Source: Blastomussa wellsi | Lineage: Eukaryota > Cnidaria > Anthozoa > Scleractinia > Plerogyridae | Assembly: GCA_947652115.1 (NCBI GenBank) | Contig: OX393564.1 | Span: forward strand, 638,586-702,585 | Length of the DNA stretch: 64,000 nt | Reading direction: 5' to 3' | In this document: positions 31,801 to 42,477 of the stretch, in pieces | Layout: each line of letters starts with the position of its first letter | Position numbering within the stretch: position 1 is the stretch's first letter | The notes under the pieces: generated by a model | What the model saw: the letters and a program-made list of their open reading frames with translations, nothing else | Database searches by the model: none | What the model was told of the DNA's origin: nothing | Program-made: the position numbers and the translations under genes

Positions 31801-34346
31801 TACCTCCCCATGCCTCAGAAACAAATGAAATAGATCCTTGAGGGGTGATGCCTATTAATATTTTTATAGTGTTATGATGTTTGTAGGAACTAAATGTCTG
31901 TGCTCTTGCTAGCAAATTTGTTGGTTTTTCAATAAAAACCTCAAAGCAGTCAATAATCACTGTCACCTTGTTGCCAAAGGCATACTTGAAACACATCGGC
32001 ATTGTTTTCCAAAGATTTTCTCTCTCTGGCCAGTAAACAAGCTGACGCAGCCTGTAGTCCATGGCAATTATCCACGACCAGAAAATCCGTGAAACGGTTG
32101 GAACCGATACCAAGAAACGGTAGGCCAGATCCTGAAAAGGGACATTGAGGCGCAACTTTATCAGAACCATAACAAATTCCTGGAATGAATCCAGTGTCTG
32201 GGTACGTCGACTCACGTGGGGCGCCACATGGTTCAATGTTGCAACGAGAACTTTATGGGATGGTAGCCCCGTGTAGAAGCGAACTTTATCATCCGATCTG
32301 AAATACTCTCTGTCCGGAGCTTGATAAGTTGGCTTGTAAAACATATAGGCGAACTCCTCGGTCTGTGTTTCAGCATCTTTTGAAGGCTCTGGGATGTTTC
32401 GTTCAGCTTGGTTTTCAGCGTCGCCTGTAGCACAAATAGTGGAACAAGGGGGCTCTGATGGCTCCATTTCCGTCGTAGAATTGGCCAGGCCAATTTCTTC
32501 TTCAACATCTTCTGTTGAGGTACTTGTAATAGTCTCTGTGAAGTGAATATCGACAACACGATCGCCACTCGCATTTAGATGTTTCCTCTTCTCGGCAACT
32601 TCGAGTTCTTGTCGTTCAATGGCGCGTTTCCTTCGTTCCTTTGCTCTTTCGGCCCTTTCTTCTGAAGCCTTCTGTTCTTTTTCTTTCTGTTCGTTTCCCT
32701 TATATTCCGTTTTACAGAGATGTAAAGTTGGAACCCAATCGATATTGTGCTTGTCCCATGTAGCTGCAGCCTTCCCTGAAACGAAATGACGATCACAAAC
32801 ACGCTCGCTTTCAAGGATGTCCTTCTCGGCAGTATCGCCACGACTCACCGCCGAAATCCATCGATTTCTTCTCTCCCGCGTCAATTCTTCCCATTCTTCG
32901 CCTTGATTTGATACAACCTTGGGTATTTTACTAAATTTTGCGTTGTTTTTCCCGCTTTTTCTCCCGCAACCGACCACAATACAGTGAACCATGTCGAATC
33001 TCGCACTCGCGTCTTATAATTGTTTACATTTGAGGGGCACAAAGATGGCGGATAACAACCGTTGCCATGGTCAGGGTCACGTGAGTGAAAACCGAGAATT
33101 TGTCTTCACTTAAAATATCAGCTGTGTTGTACAGCATATAACCCCCCTCCCCCCTGGAGTGATTTTGAGGGATCTAATAACAGAATACTGATTTCCCATA
33201 ACTTTCAAATGATGTAATATATACGTGGTCAATCTAGAAGTGTGGTGCTTTGATGTTTTGAATCATGTTTGAATTGGTCAGATGCACAATAACGTGGATG
33301 CCAATTTAATTTGCACTAGTTGTCAAATTATGGTATTCTAGTACTGGTACATTTCTCACAGAATTAAACTTATATTTTCCTCAAAATATACTTTTCCTTT
33401 CAGAGAACAATCACGTAGTGATGTAATTTTTTCATCAACGTTGTCATTCAAAGTAATTATTGGTAGGCAGACTACTTGGCAACGGAAACATGACAGTAAC
33501 TGCACAGAACAATAATTACCAATAATCAAAGACATAATTTCCATGAACTACCGGGGTATGTCATGTCAGGTAATATTCCAGACCTGAAGTTTTAGTTTCT
33601 CTGTAAACATTTGCATTAGAAGGTTGCTCCTGTCTTGAAACATAGTTTAGGACATTGTTATTCACAGGACACAGGAGTACATCTTGTACATGTATGTTAA
33701 GCAAAATAAAGATTACATTTGTAACTTCCAGCTTGAGGTAACTGTCAAGATGTTTAACATTTTCAGATTGGAATGGAGCAACCATTGCATTCATGATCCT
33801 CGGTCTTATTTGCCATTTAATTGCTTTCATCTTTGCTATTGTGGCTGCTTGTCGCAAGGGATATCCATTTCCCACGTTCTGGATTGGAGGACTCTTTGTT
33901 GCTGCAGGTATTAGTTTTCAGCTTGTTTTATTTTAGTTAAGGTTGTGGTGTTTGTACACAAAACCTAAAGTTCATTAAACTATTTAGCAAAATCTGTAGA
34001 TATATCTTGAAAACAAGCATGTGGTGTAAGCAGACATTTTGGTGCGTTTTTGTCCCAAAGTTGTGCCCAGGCTTACTGGAAGTTCAACTTGTCAAAACTT
34101 TACTCAGTAAATGAGAAAAGTAGTGTGTGTGGTTAAGTATTAGCTAGCCTAGAAAAAGCCATTATGGATAACATTAATCTTTATTTTGTTGTTTGTTTTT
34201 CAGCATTGTTGGTGATTATTGCTTTGCTGGTCTATACATTCCATAACTGGCAAGATGATGTATTCTTCAGCTGGTCATATGGTGGTGGATGGTCAACAGT
34301 AGCCTTATCTATTATAGCATTTGTGTTAATAATGGCAGATCGCTGA
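25806..34346 (+). CDS. Claudin/PMP22-family four-TM protein, isoform from first exon 1a
   Basis: Tetraspan junction-type protein of the claudin/PMP22/EMP superfamily, expected in the plasma membrane at cell contacts. Exons 25806-26028, 33767-33907 and 34204-34346 give 168 residues. Exon 1a encodes TM1 and the first extracellular loop with W27, W30 and the G-L-F-x2-C-x15-C signature (C49, C65) and two N-glycosylation sequons. The shared exons encode TM2-TM4. Exon 1a ends in phase 1 at CAG followed by GCAAGT, a GC-AG intron donor; no in-phase GT donor was found. The start is supported because exon 1b begins with the same MIKVIT. Poly(A) signals at 34970-34975 and 34982-34987. The intron contains exon 1b and a 5.87-kb transposon. 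Confidence 0.8.
26442..34346 (+). CDS. Claudin/PMP22-family four-TM protein, isoform from first exon 1b
   Basis: Alternative first coding exon 26442-26667 (phase 1, normal GTATAT donor) joined to the same exons 33767-33907 and 34204-34346; 169 residues. It starts MIKVIT like exon 1a but the rest of TM1 and the extracellular loop differs: W27, W30, W31, G-L-F-x2-C-x14-C (C51, C66). Both first exons splice in the same phase to give Asp at the junction. Most simply, an exon duplication provides two proteins differing only in TM1 and the paracellular loop. Two separate genes sharing a 3' end would be described the same way. Confidence 0.8.
27231..27372 (+). promoter_or_regulatory. Left subterminal region/promoter of the 926-aa ORF
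   Basis: Only 142 bp separate the transposon end from the ATG. The region holds an E-box CACGTG overlapping a CRE-like TGACGTCA (27241-27253), and TCCGCCATATTTGTGCC, which resembles a YY1-type site. Promoter role is inferred from position. Confidence 0.4.
27373..30153 (+). CDS. Transposon-encoded SWIM-YqaJ nuclease-PHD-PHD-Ulp1 protease fusion protein, 926 aa
   Basis: Single-exon intact ORF inside the 27231-33097 transposon. SWIM-type zinc finger: C148-x2-C151-x7-C159-x-H161. YqaJ/lambda-exonuclease-like PD-(D/E)xK nuclease, about 335-545: GRIGAS (344-349), E390/E391, D429 in TPDF, E443-x-K445 in CGEVKCP, and a VQQQLF motif (485-490). PHD finger 1: C566, C568, C579, C584, H590, C593, C607, C610. 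PHD finger 2: C642, C644, C657, C662, H669, C672, C688, C691. A Ser/Thr-rich acidic linker spans 700-750. C48/Ulp1-like cysteine protease about 765-905: H822 (DHWV), D840 (YDSL), Q874 and C880 (SDCGVF), a full H-D-Q-C set. Likely nuclear; probably assists transposition and may bind histones and process SUMO/ubiquitin-like conjugates. Those roles are inference from domains. It is convergent with the transposase gene. Confidence 0.88.
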   Translation: MDLSVKTEEEEVEKFGSKIPALSEYASALESHVKLRYLKKISIVGIDPFIIPCEQFNPECLPAIEQSDLFGYLVLQTSYYTNDQFKNYRSLEAYNQVVSGFVASVRGKIISGKHVVVAKVRHSQRMNDPLVNVWIITETEGAVISAHCSGCKAGLAESCSHVASTMMYIECWARINGKMACTQVKCSWLLPTYVNEVTYERVADINFTSAKKLKENLDNKIDSLNENKATSSESQPSQAQIAITSQLPSAEEMKTFLQTLNLCDTKAVVLSLINPYAEQFVVKSRNVPVVSDLYDLNNLELNYPELLQKCVDVKIMLSDEDIKIVEQDTRKQAKGAGFFRHRAGRIGASVSGAVYHSSTAQPSQSLIKSVCYPHLYKVNSKAIEHGCKYEEYAVKAYETQMKKSHINFQVTRCGLFINKQYPFLHATPDFLTSCDCCGLGCGEVKCPICISDGDFDKYVQKKSSCLEKVNGTFMLKRKHNYYFQVQQQLFTLPERMFNDFVVCAIDSHKNAHLVIERIYPDLEHSNTVLPKLEEFWRICILPEILGRWFTRRCDMNTSVLDDNGICFCRDPNSGPVVSCSNVECPYKKFHIACLSVSEVPTLKSWYCPHCCRLPQFKQKRKSTKGKQPAALNQAAMLYSSICICSTKANPTDRLLECHGTACENGTFFHLSCLGLKRMPNNSKTTWQCQACRTKAKPNSKFVKLTTSTSSATHASPATPMATDLPLSSDSNSDSEDEISITRETTGTVDKFSALATLDGSDYDIINDPSGWLTCDIVQAVQVLLQEVNPLLEGLQRPTLGRIRNFDVVSGEFLQILHTGSDHWVCVSSIGCLPGKVHLYDSLFHDVISQEIEEQTNDLLGGNLDELQFVPVQQQTNNSDCGVFAIAFAVCLALGTNPKHVTFDTPKMRPHLATCLKAQKLSMFPVF
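30154..31405. other. Spacer between the two convergent transposon genes
   Basis: Contains a (TAA)-like AT-rich patch (30545-30600), a small MITE (30603-30790) and adjoining T and G homopolymer runs (about 30927-30962). A minus-strand 94-residue frame at 31053-31337 has no recognisable motif. Confidence 0.6.
30603..30790. mobile_element. Small MITE inserted in the transposon spacer
   Basis: Ends TTAGTATATACCACACAAG and CTTGTGTGGTAATATACTAA are inverted. An internal palindrome AGAGGTGATTAG / CTAATCACCTCC is present. About 188 bp, non-coding. Confidence 0.7.
31406..32992 (-). CDS. THAP-domain DDE transposase, 528 aa
   Basis: Single-exon intact ORF reading inward from the right end of the 27231-33097 element; its ATG is 105 bp from the terminus. 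N-terminal THAP zinc finger: C4, C9, W45, C66, H69, with AVPTF-like WVPTL at 86-90, for binding the element's ends. Lys/Arg/Glu-rich helix about 100-140, then an acidic linker. Helix-turn-helix of the Tnp_4 type about 240-305 ([20 protein letters not shown]). DDE_Tnp_4 catalytic core: D348 (VIIDCFEVF), D423 (MADRGF), E470 ([13 protein letters not shown]). Catalytic residues and reading frame are complete, so the enzyme may be active. Nuclear DNA cleavage and strand transfer are the expected role. Confidence 0.92.
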   Translation of the reverse strand: MVHCIVVGCGRKSGKNNAKFSKIPKVVSNQGEEWEELTRERRNRWISAVSRGDTAEKDILESERVCDRHFVSGKAAATWDKHNIDWVPTLHLCKTEYKGNEQKEKEQKASEERAERAKERRKRAIERQELEVAEKRKHLNASGDRVVDIHFTETITSTSTEDVEEEIGLANSTTEMEPSEPPCSTICATGDAENQAERNIPEPSKDAETQTEEFAYMFYKPTYQAPDREYFRSDDKVRFYTGLPSHKVLVATLNHVAPHVSRRTQTLDSFQEFVMVLIKLRLNVPFQDLAYRFLVSVPTVSRIFWSWIIAMDYRLRQLVYWPERENLWKTMPMCFKYAFGNKVTVIIDCFEVFIEKPTNLLARAQTFSSYKHHNTIKILIGITPQGSISFVSEAWGGRTSDKFLTENCGFLDKLLPGDMVMADRGFTVSESVGLKQAELVIPAFTKGKAQLDPIDVEKTRGIASVRIHVERVIGLLRNKYKILEGTLTTDFLRGSVSGPPDSKVPIIDRILRVCSALVNLCPPIVPFD

Positions 34347-35316
34347 GGATGTGGAGAGCCCATCTGACAAACTGGTCTTCTTTCTACAGACTGTATTAGT
34401 TGGAAATAGTTTGACGTGTACTATCAGTTTTAGGATAACAGCAGGATTTTGCTGTGTGATGCTTGTCTTTGAAAATTTGTCAGTGGGCTTAAAAAAACAG
34501 TCCTTTAAGTCCCAAGTAATCAAGCAGACATATTTCATTTCACTACATGTAGACAAGCATGTAGAATCCTTAAAAAATTATGTGTGTGGTCCCAGAAAAA
34601 ATCCAAACCTAGGTCCAAACCCTCTGTTGTTGTTATTATTAAAACTGTTGTGGGTTTGAAACTCCTTACCCCTTCTAAATTCCATTGACCTGCCTTTGGG
34701 TGCATATCCATGGATATTTCCTGTAACTGAACATTATCATCTCTGCAGTCCAACAATTCTCTCTACTGGTATTTTGAGGAATGTGTAGAGGTCAGTAAAG
34801 AGAATTTGTATCTTGACGTTGGGGCTTGAAAGGTCAATTGGTTCTTGCACGTAAAAATGACAGTGTTATTAGACTGTATAAATAGACTTTGTAAGCTGTT
34901 TGCAGGCAAATGTTTCAAGCCAGTTTGAGTATTATTTTACTTTGTCTGTTCTTCATTACACTGTTTGGGAATAAAATAGAGAATAAAAATCAAACTGGTT
35001 TATAAAAATAATTAATTTTAAATTATGCAACATAGAAAATGCTGAATCCTGGATGTAAAAAGTTAGCAGTTGTCTTTGGTTCTTAATGTACATGAGTATT
35101 TAATATGTTTTTGAAAGTCTGTAAATTTTGAGGGTGTCAGGTAAATCACAGATTTCACTTTTTCACAACTGTGCCAGATTTTGCCAACCAATGAAAACTT
35201 GAAATCATAGAGTGACCACTCTATTCTCAGAAGCCATTCATATTTTTGTTTGCCCAAGGCTGAAATTTTTAAGAACTAAACTTGTGTTCGCAACACTTAT
35301 TTTTCGCTATTTTTTT

Positions 35317-35749
35317 AAAGTGCACCTAACACCAAAATATTTTTTCGCTAAAATACACCTTTGTAGCAGTTCGAAACGCATTGCACCTTTTGTTCCTCCT
35401 TTTCACCAAATTCTGGCTATTTATAGCTTTAGGAAAACTGTTCATCCTTTGTTCCACGACCGAGTCAGAAGGGGAGTGGGTCTATTCTTGATTTGACGTC
35501 ACAAATTGATTTGCATCGCATCAAGTCTTTGTAAACATGCATGCAAATCAATTTGTGATGTCAAATCAAGAATAGACCCACACCCCTTCTGACTCGGTCG
35601 TGGAACGAATGATGAACAGTTTTTCGTAACTTTTAAATGCTATAAATAGCCAGAATTTGATAAAAAGGAGAAACAAAAGGTGAAATTCGTTTTGAACTGG
35701 CGCAAAGGTGTATTTTAGCAAAAAAATATTTTGGTGACAGGAGCACTTT
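35317..35749. mobile_element. Hairpin MITE with ~215-bp near-perfect arms
   Basis: Starts AAAGTGCACCTAACACC and ends GGTGACAGGAGCACTTT. The two halves are reverse complements along almost their whole length, meeting near 35534. Shares its AAAGTGCACC terminus with the element at 9535-10124. Confidence 0.85.
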
Positions 35750-38200
35750 GAGTCGCAAAATAATTGTCGCGAAAATTTCAGAAGATGAGAAAAGAGCTTC
35801 ATGTTGGCTTCTGATTGGATTAAATCTGCACAAAGAATGTGAATTTAACAGCCCTCACTTTTGGGCTGCCTATTGCCAATTTATTTAAACTTCTTTTCAG
35901 TGAACTGTAAGAGATTCAAGACTGCATGTTGGCATAATCTCAACATTTCCAATTAGCATTATTAAGTTTTCACACACTTCCTGATATGTTCAAGTTGCAA
36001 GTTAATCCATTGGCTTTAGAAACTTGCATGTGATTACAACAAAGTAAAGTGCTGTATTATATTGTAGAGCAAGTTTGCAATAAAAAATGTTCACTATCAA
36101 TGGACAGTGTTTTTTCAGCATAAAGATTTTTTCACCAAACTCTCAAGAAATGTATCCAGTACAGAATCAGCCCACCCAAATGAACACCATGTCATTGTGT
36201 TCCTTTACCTACACAAAAACTCAGTCTTCTCCGGAAACCCATTCATCCAACTACCTTGTGTCACCCTTATTTTTTTTCCTAAAATTACCAAATAGTAGGA
36301 CCACTCCTAAGGTCTGATGAGATCAAATGGCAATAAAAGCTAAACACTGTGTTCATTGTTAAATATATCAAAATGAGTTTAATATTTACAATACAACATT
36401 TGGATGTAAAACTCATTACCACATGGAAGCTTGATTATATACACCCACACTCATTTTGAAACAGGATAAAGGCTTTTCTGAAAATTGCGGCCTATTGAAC
36501 TGTAGTGACATTCTACAACCAAATGTTTACTTGATGATACTTTTATTTTAATTCTTTATTGTACAAAGTTACATAAGTGGAATCTATAGGGCTTTATCAA
36601 TAATATTATGATTGTAATTAAAATGCATTAATATTTTGTTTTACACAACCAGGGGTAAGCAACCTATCCTTAGTGAGTTCACTTTAGGAAAACTCTGACT
36701 CCCTTGTGTAATGTCATCACCCATTCTCATTTTCAAATCAGGCCATTACAACAAGGAGTCCAACAGACCACATTCACGATAGCCGCCATGTTGGTTTTCA
36801 TATTATAATGCAAATTAGCCACGTTGTCTGACATCGGAGGGTCTAAATAGTGAAGTATTTGCGGTAAAACCCCATTTGAGAGCTAAATTATGGAATAATG
36901 ATTTCATTATAAGGTTAGTTTGGAATAGTTACTCGATACCTTGACTTGTTAACTACGCAAGCCGTTTTCTTTTTTATAAAAGTGCCAAACTTGTGTTAAA
37001 CGTAGAGTATTTAAAGCGCAAAACAAAAACTAAAGCATGGCTATAAAAATAATTATCAGACATGATGAGAAACCAGCTGAAATTAGTTGATTTAGGCTTA
37101 TTTGCCCTCACAAATCACCTGCCTAATTTGCATTACAATGGAAAACATGAATAAGGTCTATTGATGTGACTACTTTTAATTGATTCAAATTCTTTGCATT
37201 GGTGTAGATTTAATCCCACCAGAAGTGTATTGAGAGCTGTCCTGATTGGATGCTAACTGCATGAAAGAAAGTGAATTAATTAAAATGTGGTCACTTTTGG
37301 GCTTATTGAATGATATTAAACATGCATGTATGACTTCTTGAGTAACTCTTCTACAACTGAATGTTTTCTTAAAAAAATATCACAAGTTACATGTAATATG
37401 AAAGTAACAAAAATATATTAAACAGATCTTACTAGTTAACATGTTTAGTCTCCAAAGGATTTTCACTTTTTGGCAATCTTTCCATTAAGGATAAGAATGA
37501 ATATCATTGATAATGGTTGCTACAACTATCAAATGGATAGTTACTGTTAGTAATTATAACTCTATAATAATTGTGATTCCTACCTATGATTTCATCCATT
37601 CAAACAATATCCTTTAACTGGCAGGAAAATGTCAACGGATACTACTGAGCACACACATTGCCAACACAAAAAATGTTCTGCATTAATTAATGCTTTTAGC
37701 CAAATGGATGGAGGCTATGGTGTTAATGTTGGGTGATGCTCCATATACCAAGTCAATATATGCACTATTGTGTCATTCTACTGGGTGAAGTCTGTTGTGC
37801 TACTGTGTAAAGGCTAGGCCCCATTGTTGTGTTCTTTGTGATACAGTTCAGGACTTGCTACTGACTTGTTATAAGGTGCTCAACCCTTAATATTCTTCAA
37901 ATATTTTCACAAGACCAATTCATTTGGAAGTTCCTGTCCAAGCTGCCAAACACCTGCTAGCATTCAAAAATCTTGCTTGTAGTCTATTTATTGGTACACG
38001 ATTGAGTTTTCAGAACTCCAATATCACTTATTGGCATATCATACAAATAAACTGTAGTTATGAGAACAATATTTCATGGATATTTGTAAAGTACAGTACC
38101 AAAAAACCTACATGTTTACTGTTCACAAACTTGCTGGAAGAAAAAAAGCAATCTGCAGGCACAGTTGTTTAATAAAATATACAATACAATAGTTTGTGTT

Positions 38201-38362
38201 CATAGGTGTACGGGACGGGGGACAGGGGGGCTGCAGTCCAATCAAATTTTGGGCAATTCAGAGTTTTTGGGCACCAAGAGAAATTTGGACAATTGGAGAA
38301 TTTTTTGGGCAAATGGTTAACCGCCCCCCCCCCCCCGGCAAAAAATTGCCCGTACGCTTATG
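38201..38362. mobile_element. Small hAT-like MITE
   Basis: Ends CATAGGTGTACGGG and CCCGTACGCTTATG. Flanks TTTGTGTT and ATTGTGTT match in 7 of 8 bases, suggesting an 8-bp duplication. Confidence 0.7.
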
Positions 38363-38750
38363 ATTGTGTTAGTTCTTTCATCTTCATTAGGAAAATCAAA
38401 ATGTAGGGCTGTACCTAATGGACGGCAGCCGACAGAACTAACCGGCTACTTCAGTTGGGTCGTTTGTGCCAGCTACTTTTGTGATTTTTTCTGATACTGG
38501 CACAGAGATATGAAAATGATAATCACCCTCTGGCTACTTCCAATTTTTTGTCAGCTACTTCAAACGTTGTGAACAACCCTGAAATATATAGTACATTTTT
38601 ATTAACTACTCCACCTTCCTTTCCTCATCAGATTATCCTTTGTATACTTTTCCTGTTTTCCTCCTAAATAAAAACCCTGCACATTTCACACAGTCTACAG
38701 AATACAACTTTGTGGCAAGCAGTCTTCACCATCATTTTTTCATCTGCAAT

Positions 38751-41700
38751 CTAGAGTGCAGGGTCTGAATCTTCATTGGTTGGGCTCGTGGTGCCAGCTT
38801 CAGAGTATGGCTTCAGCATTACATCTTGTGTTGACATAAAACTGCCACTATGGTCCATTCTTACTTCATCTACATGGGAAGAATCCAGAAACCGCTCACC
38901 TTCAATTGCCTGTCGAACCTGTGGTTAAAAACAATACACAAGTTTATTTCAATCACCAGCATGGTACCCCAGTGCACAATCATTCATAGACACTGCACAA
39001 AGTGGTCTGGTCACCATTCAAATGAAAGCTATTGAATGAGCAGTGCAGTTTATTTTCACTTATTATTTACTAGTGAGTAGATAATTTGTTAATGCAAATT
39101 TATTTCTATGATTATTGTACCTCTTTGAGCGCTACCACACCCACCAGTCGTCCCAGGGTGGTTACATAAGCATGTGATAGATTCAGAAGTGCAAACAACT
39201 TGTGAACCTTTAAGATAAAAGCGCTAAAATTAATATAGAAATAGATATTAACTTAAAGAAAACTTAATATTTCCAGATGAAAACTATTTGTCACATTCTT
39301 ATTTTATTCCTATTTTAAATTTATGTTAAAAATTATGCTAATGACACCTACAAATTGGACCATTCCCTGAATAAGAACCTCCTGCCCAGGATCTTTTTTC
39401 TTGTTGTCCCCCTGAACATGAGCCTGCCAAAATGCACCTAAACCTCTGAAAATGCTAACTGGGGTTACAGTTCACAGTTGCCATTATTTTTTTTTTAAAC
39501 AAGCAGTACCTTTAAGAGTGATGTTCTTTCTACCAACTGGAAGGGTGCTGGGTCGATCTGACAGTTACTGTAGTCCACAGTTCTCTGTAACAGTTCCTTT
39601 TCCCATTGAAGCTGCTGTTTTAAAAAATACAAAATGAAGAGTGAGATCAGGAAGACCAACAACAAAATTTGTCAACTGTTCTCTTGGAAAGATAAAAAAA
39701 TTGTGGGAAAACGTAGATTGTCCAGACAGTTTTTGCAACTTTCCAGTCAGTCAGCTCTTTTTTAGGCAGGCAAGCTAAAGCACCAACTTAGATTTGACTA
39801 TCAACCATACAGAGGTGTCTGCCTTGAAAATAGACAAAGTTAACAGACTGAATTAAGTACAACTTAGTAGACTTGACCACAATGTTTACAAGAGGTTTTC
39901 AAAAGTTCAAGAAACTTAGCACAGGATGGTCTTGTTGTGAACTTTATTATCACTGCGCGTGGACGATTTTAACACGAAAAATTAATTATATGTTCATAGA
40001 CATAAAACAACAAGGCCTGTTTTGATGATAGAGAGATTCAGCATTCTTGTGTTGTGAGATTTAGCAAGATGCTTCTGTTAATTCCTCTCCCTTTCTCAAT
40101 TACATAGCTTTTGTGGCTCACCTGATCTCCAGTTGGACTGTCTTTGTCAGATACTTCAGCAATTTTCTATTTGTGAAATAGATACATTTTGTCTAATGAT
40201 CATAATGTATAACAAACATAATAATTCCACGACCTCAGCAGCTATTTTCAGTTAGGAATTACTATCTACTTCAGACAATTTCAATCTTCAAGAAATTTCC
40301 AAGAGCAGCTCATGTTAGAACTTGTAAGGGGTAACAACAGAACAATAACACTGCAAACCTGGCTGATTTTTCCTCCCTACCTCAGCATCATCAAGCACTG
40401 ATGCACTACCAAACAGTCTGTGAAGTCTTGCAGGAACTAAGAGAGAAAAATGCAAAACATAACACATTGATGATCAGTCAAATTTGAGTAAAACAATGTT
40501 CAACTTACAGATATCAGAAACTTGTGAAAAATGTACTGCTTTATTAAGGTATGCTGTGACAAAAAAGTTTCCAAAAGAAAGTCCCAGATGCCGCAAAGAA
40601 CAAGGTAGCATTGCTCATATCAAGTAAAATGTAGCTGTTGAGTAGACTGACATTACCTGGAATTTTCTCCAACAAAGATTTTCCAGTTGAAGATCTTTGA
40701 CTTGCTCCCTGAGGCTGGCTGTCATGTCTCTAATACAAGTAAATTATAAAAGTGATTTTATTAATATTCAAGTTCTGCATCTACCTTAAAAAACCCCTTT
40801 TTAATAATTTCTACTGGAAGGTCAGTCAGCACAGCATCAAGCAAAAGGCTCATTATCCCCTGGTGTCCAGCAAAACAATAATATTTTAACTAAATACAGA
40901 TAAGAATTGTGTTAATTGCCATTCACATGGCATGACAAAGGAATTGAAACCATAACTATGAAGAAAGAAAGAAAAAATGTTACCCTCAGTCTGGTTAAAA
41001 ATGTTGCCAATAAAGTCTAAAAAATCCAACGGTTTGCACAACTGTAACTTAAACCTTCTTCAGGTGAATGAAGTGACAAGAAAATTTCTCACGAAAAACA
41101 TGGTTTATAAGAAATGAATATATATTAAGCTAATAAGACTTGTCCAATAAGGTTAGAGAAAATACTCATGCGGCTCATATTCCATCTTGATCACAATTGA
41201 GCAGATTACTGCACATGTTAATTACCCAGGCCTCTAAAAGATGTCGATTTCACCATTGTAAACTTTTTTTCATCACAGACCCTGGTTACAAGTATATTTT
41301 TAAAACCAACTAGTGACTGGATCAAGGATTTCTGTCCACCATTAGTACCATTATTTTTAACTATATAACAGGAAATGATCACAACAACTAAATTTTATGA
41401 CAATTATTTTGGAAATTATGTTGATAGTCTTCACAACACTAAATTGTTGCAGTACAGAAGAGTAATTATTTGATTTCATACTTTTAGGGATACTTCAGCT
41501 GACACTTCTAGTTGTGATGAAGGATCCTGGTCATCACTGCTGATCTCTTTGCTGCAAAATTGATGACAACTTATTTTCAATATAATAGGTAGATATCAAT
41601 TGCAAAAAGTGCTAAAAATCCAATTTCAGCAAATTCTCTCTCAGACGCACCAATTTTGTCATCTGACTCAGAGTAGACACAATATTCTACAGAATAATAA

Positions 41701-42439
41701 CAACTCCATGGCCCATGGCAATAATTTGTGATGGCAAAACATGGCACTCTATTTAATAAAAGTACATTTATTTATTACATGGTCCAGGAAAACAACCATT
41801 ACCCTCCCACCATACCCTCCTGAATTTTGGCTCTTGACTCCCCCTCCTCCTACATCTGTCAATTTTCAGTGACATTCTATGGGGTGGGTAGGGTTGTGAA
41901 CAACAGACATTCCAAAGATTCTTACTCAGACTGTAATGGGTCTGGTGTCTCTGGTCTCGCACACAATGCATCTTCACTCTCAGCATTGCTGCTGGTTTGG
42001 AACAGCTTTTGCATGTGTTGATTTAAAAGAGACTGGAGTTGTGGCCGCTGAATAGAGCCAAGGAGGATCATAGAATCTGAAAGTTAATTATTTAAAAGAG
42101 TTATGTTATGTCAGCTGAATAACTCAACTCCTATACAATTATGTCAACCTCCCTTTCTTTCAGTCAAGGAGCCAGCTGATTATTTCCTGGTATAAAATTT
42201 TATGTAAGTGAACCTTTCATAAGCAACCACCTCATACAAACAGCCACCTTTTTGAGGTCAATCCAACATTTTTTTTTCGGTTACCCAAAAATTTACTAAA
42301 GATATTAACCCATTAACACTCCTTGGAGGAGAGACACTGTAAATAAAGAGTAAGGTTAATCCACATTGCAGCAAATGCAACAAAACCAGACCAGTAGCTT
42401 GAGCTGTAGTCCAGTGCCCTATTTTAGTCATGAAACAAT

Positions 42440-42477
<38 letters not shown>

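Larger units (their letters stand above)
27231..33097. mobile_element. Complete two-gene DNA transposon, ISL2EU-like, with THAP transposase and YqaJ/PHD/Ulp1 protein
   Basis: Inverted ends TCTCGGTTTTCAC (27231-27243) and GTGAAAACCGAGA (33085-33097), flanked by AT on both sides (27229-27230, 33098-33099). Subterminal regions also match: TCCGCCAT-x-TTTGTGCCCCTC lies inside both ends in inverted orientation, and CACGTG lies near both. Length 5867 bp. It carries two intact convergent intronless ORFs: 926 aa (+) and 528 aa (-). The pairing of a THAP/DDE transposase with a YqaJ-type nuclease, and the 2-bp duplication, resemble what I recall of the ISL2EU (IS4EU) superfamily; this is from memory, not a search. 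Intact ORFs imply a young copy. Located in the claudin-like intron. Confidence 0.88.
34347..38750. other. 3' UTR of the claudin-like gene and convergent intergenic DNA
   Basis: Claudin-like poly(A) signals at 34970 and 34982. Beyond them lie a hairpin MITE (35317-35749), an AT-rich unassigned stretch (35750-38200), and a small MITE (38201-38362). TTTATT at 38598-38603 reads AATAAA on the minus strand, about 150 nt past the ClC stop. No gene recognised. Confidence 0.6.
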
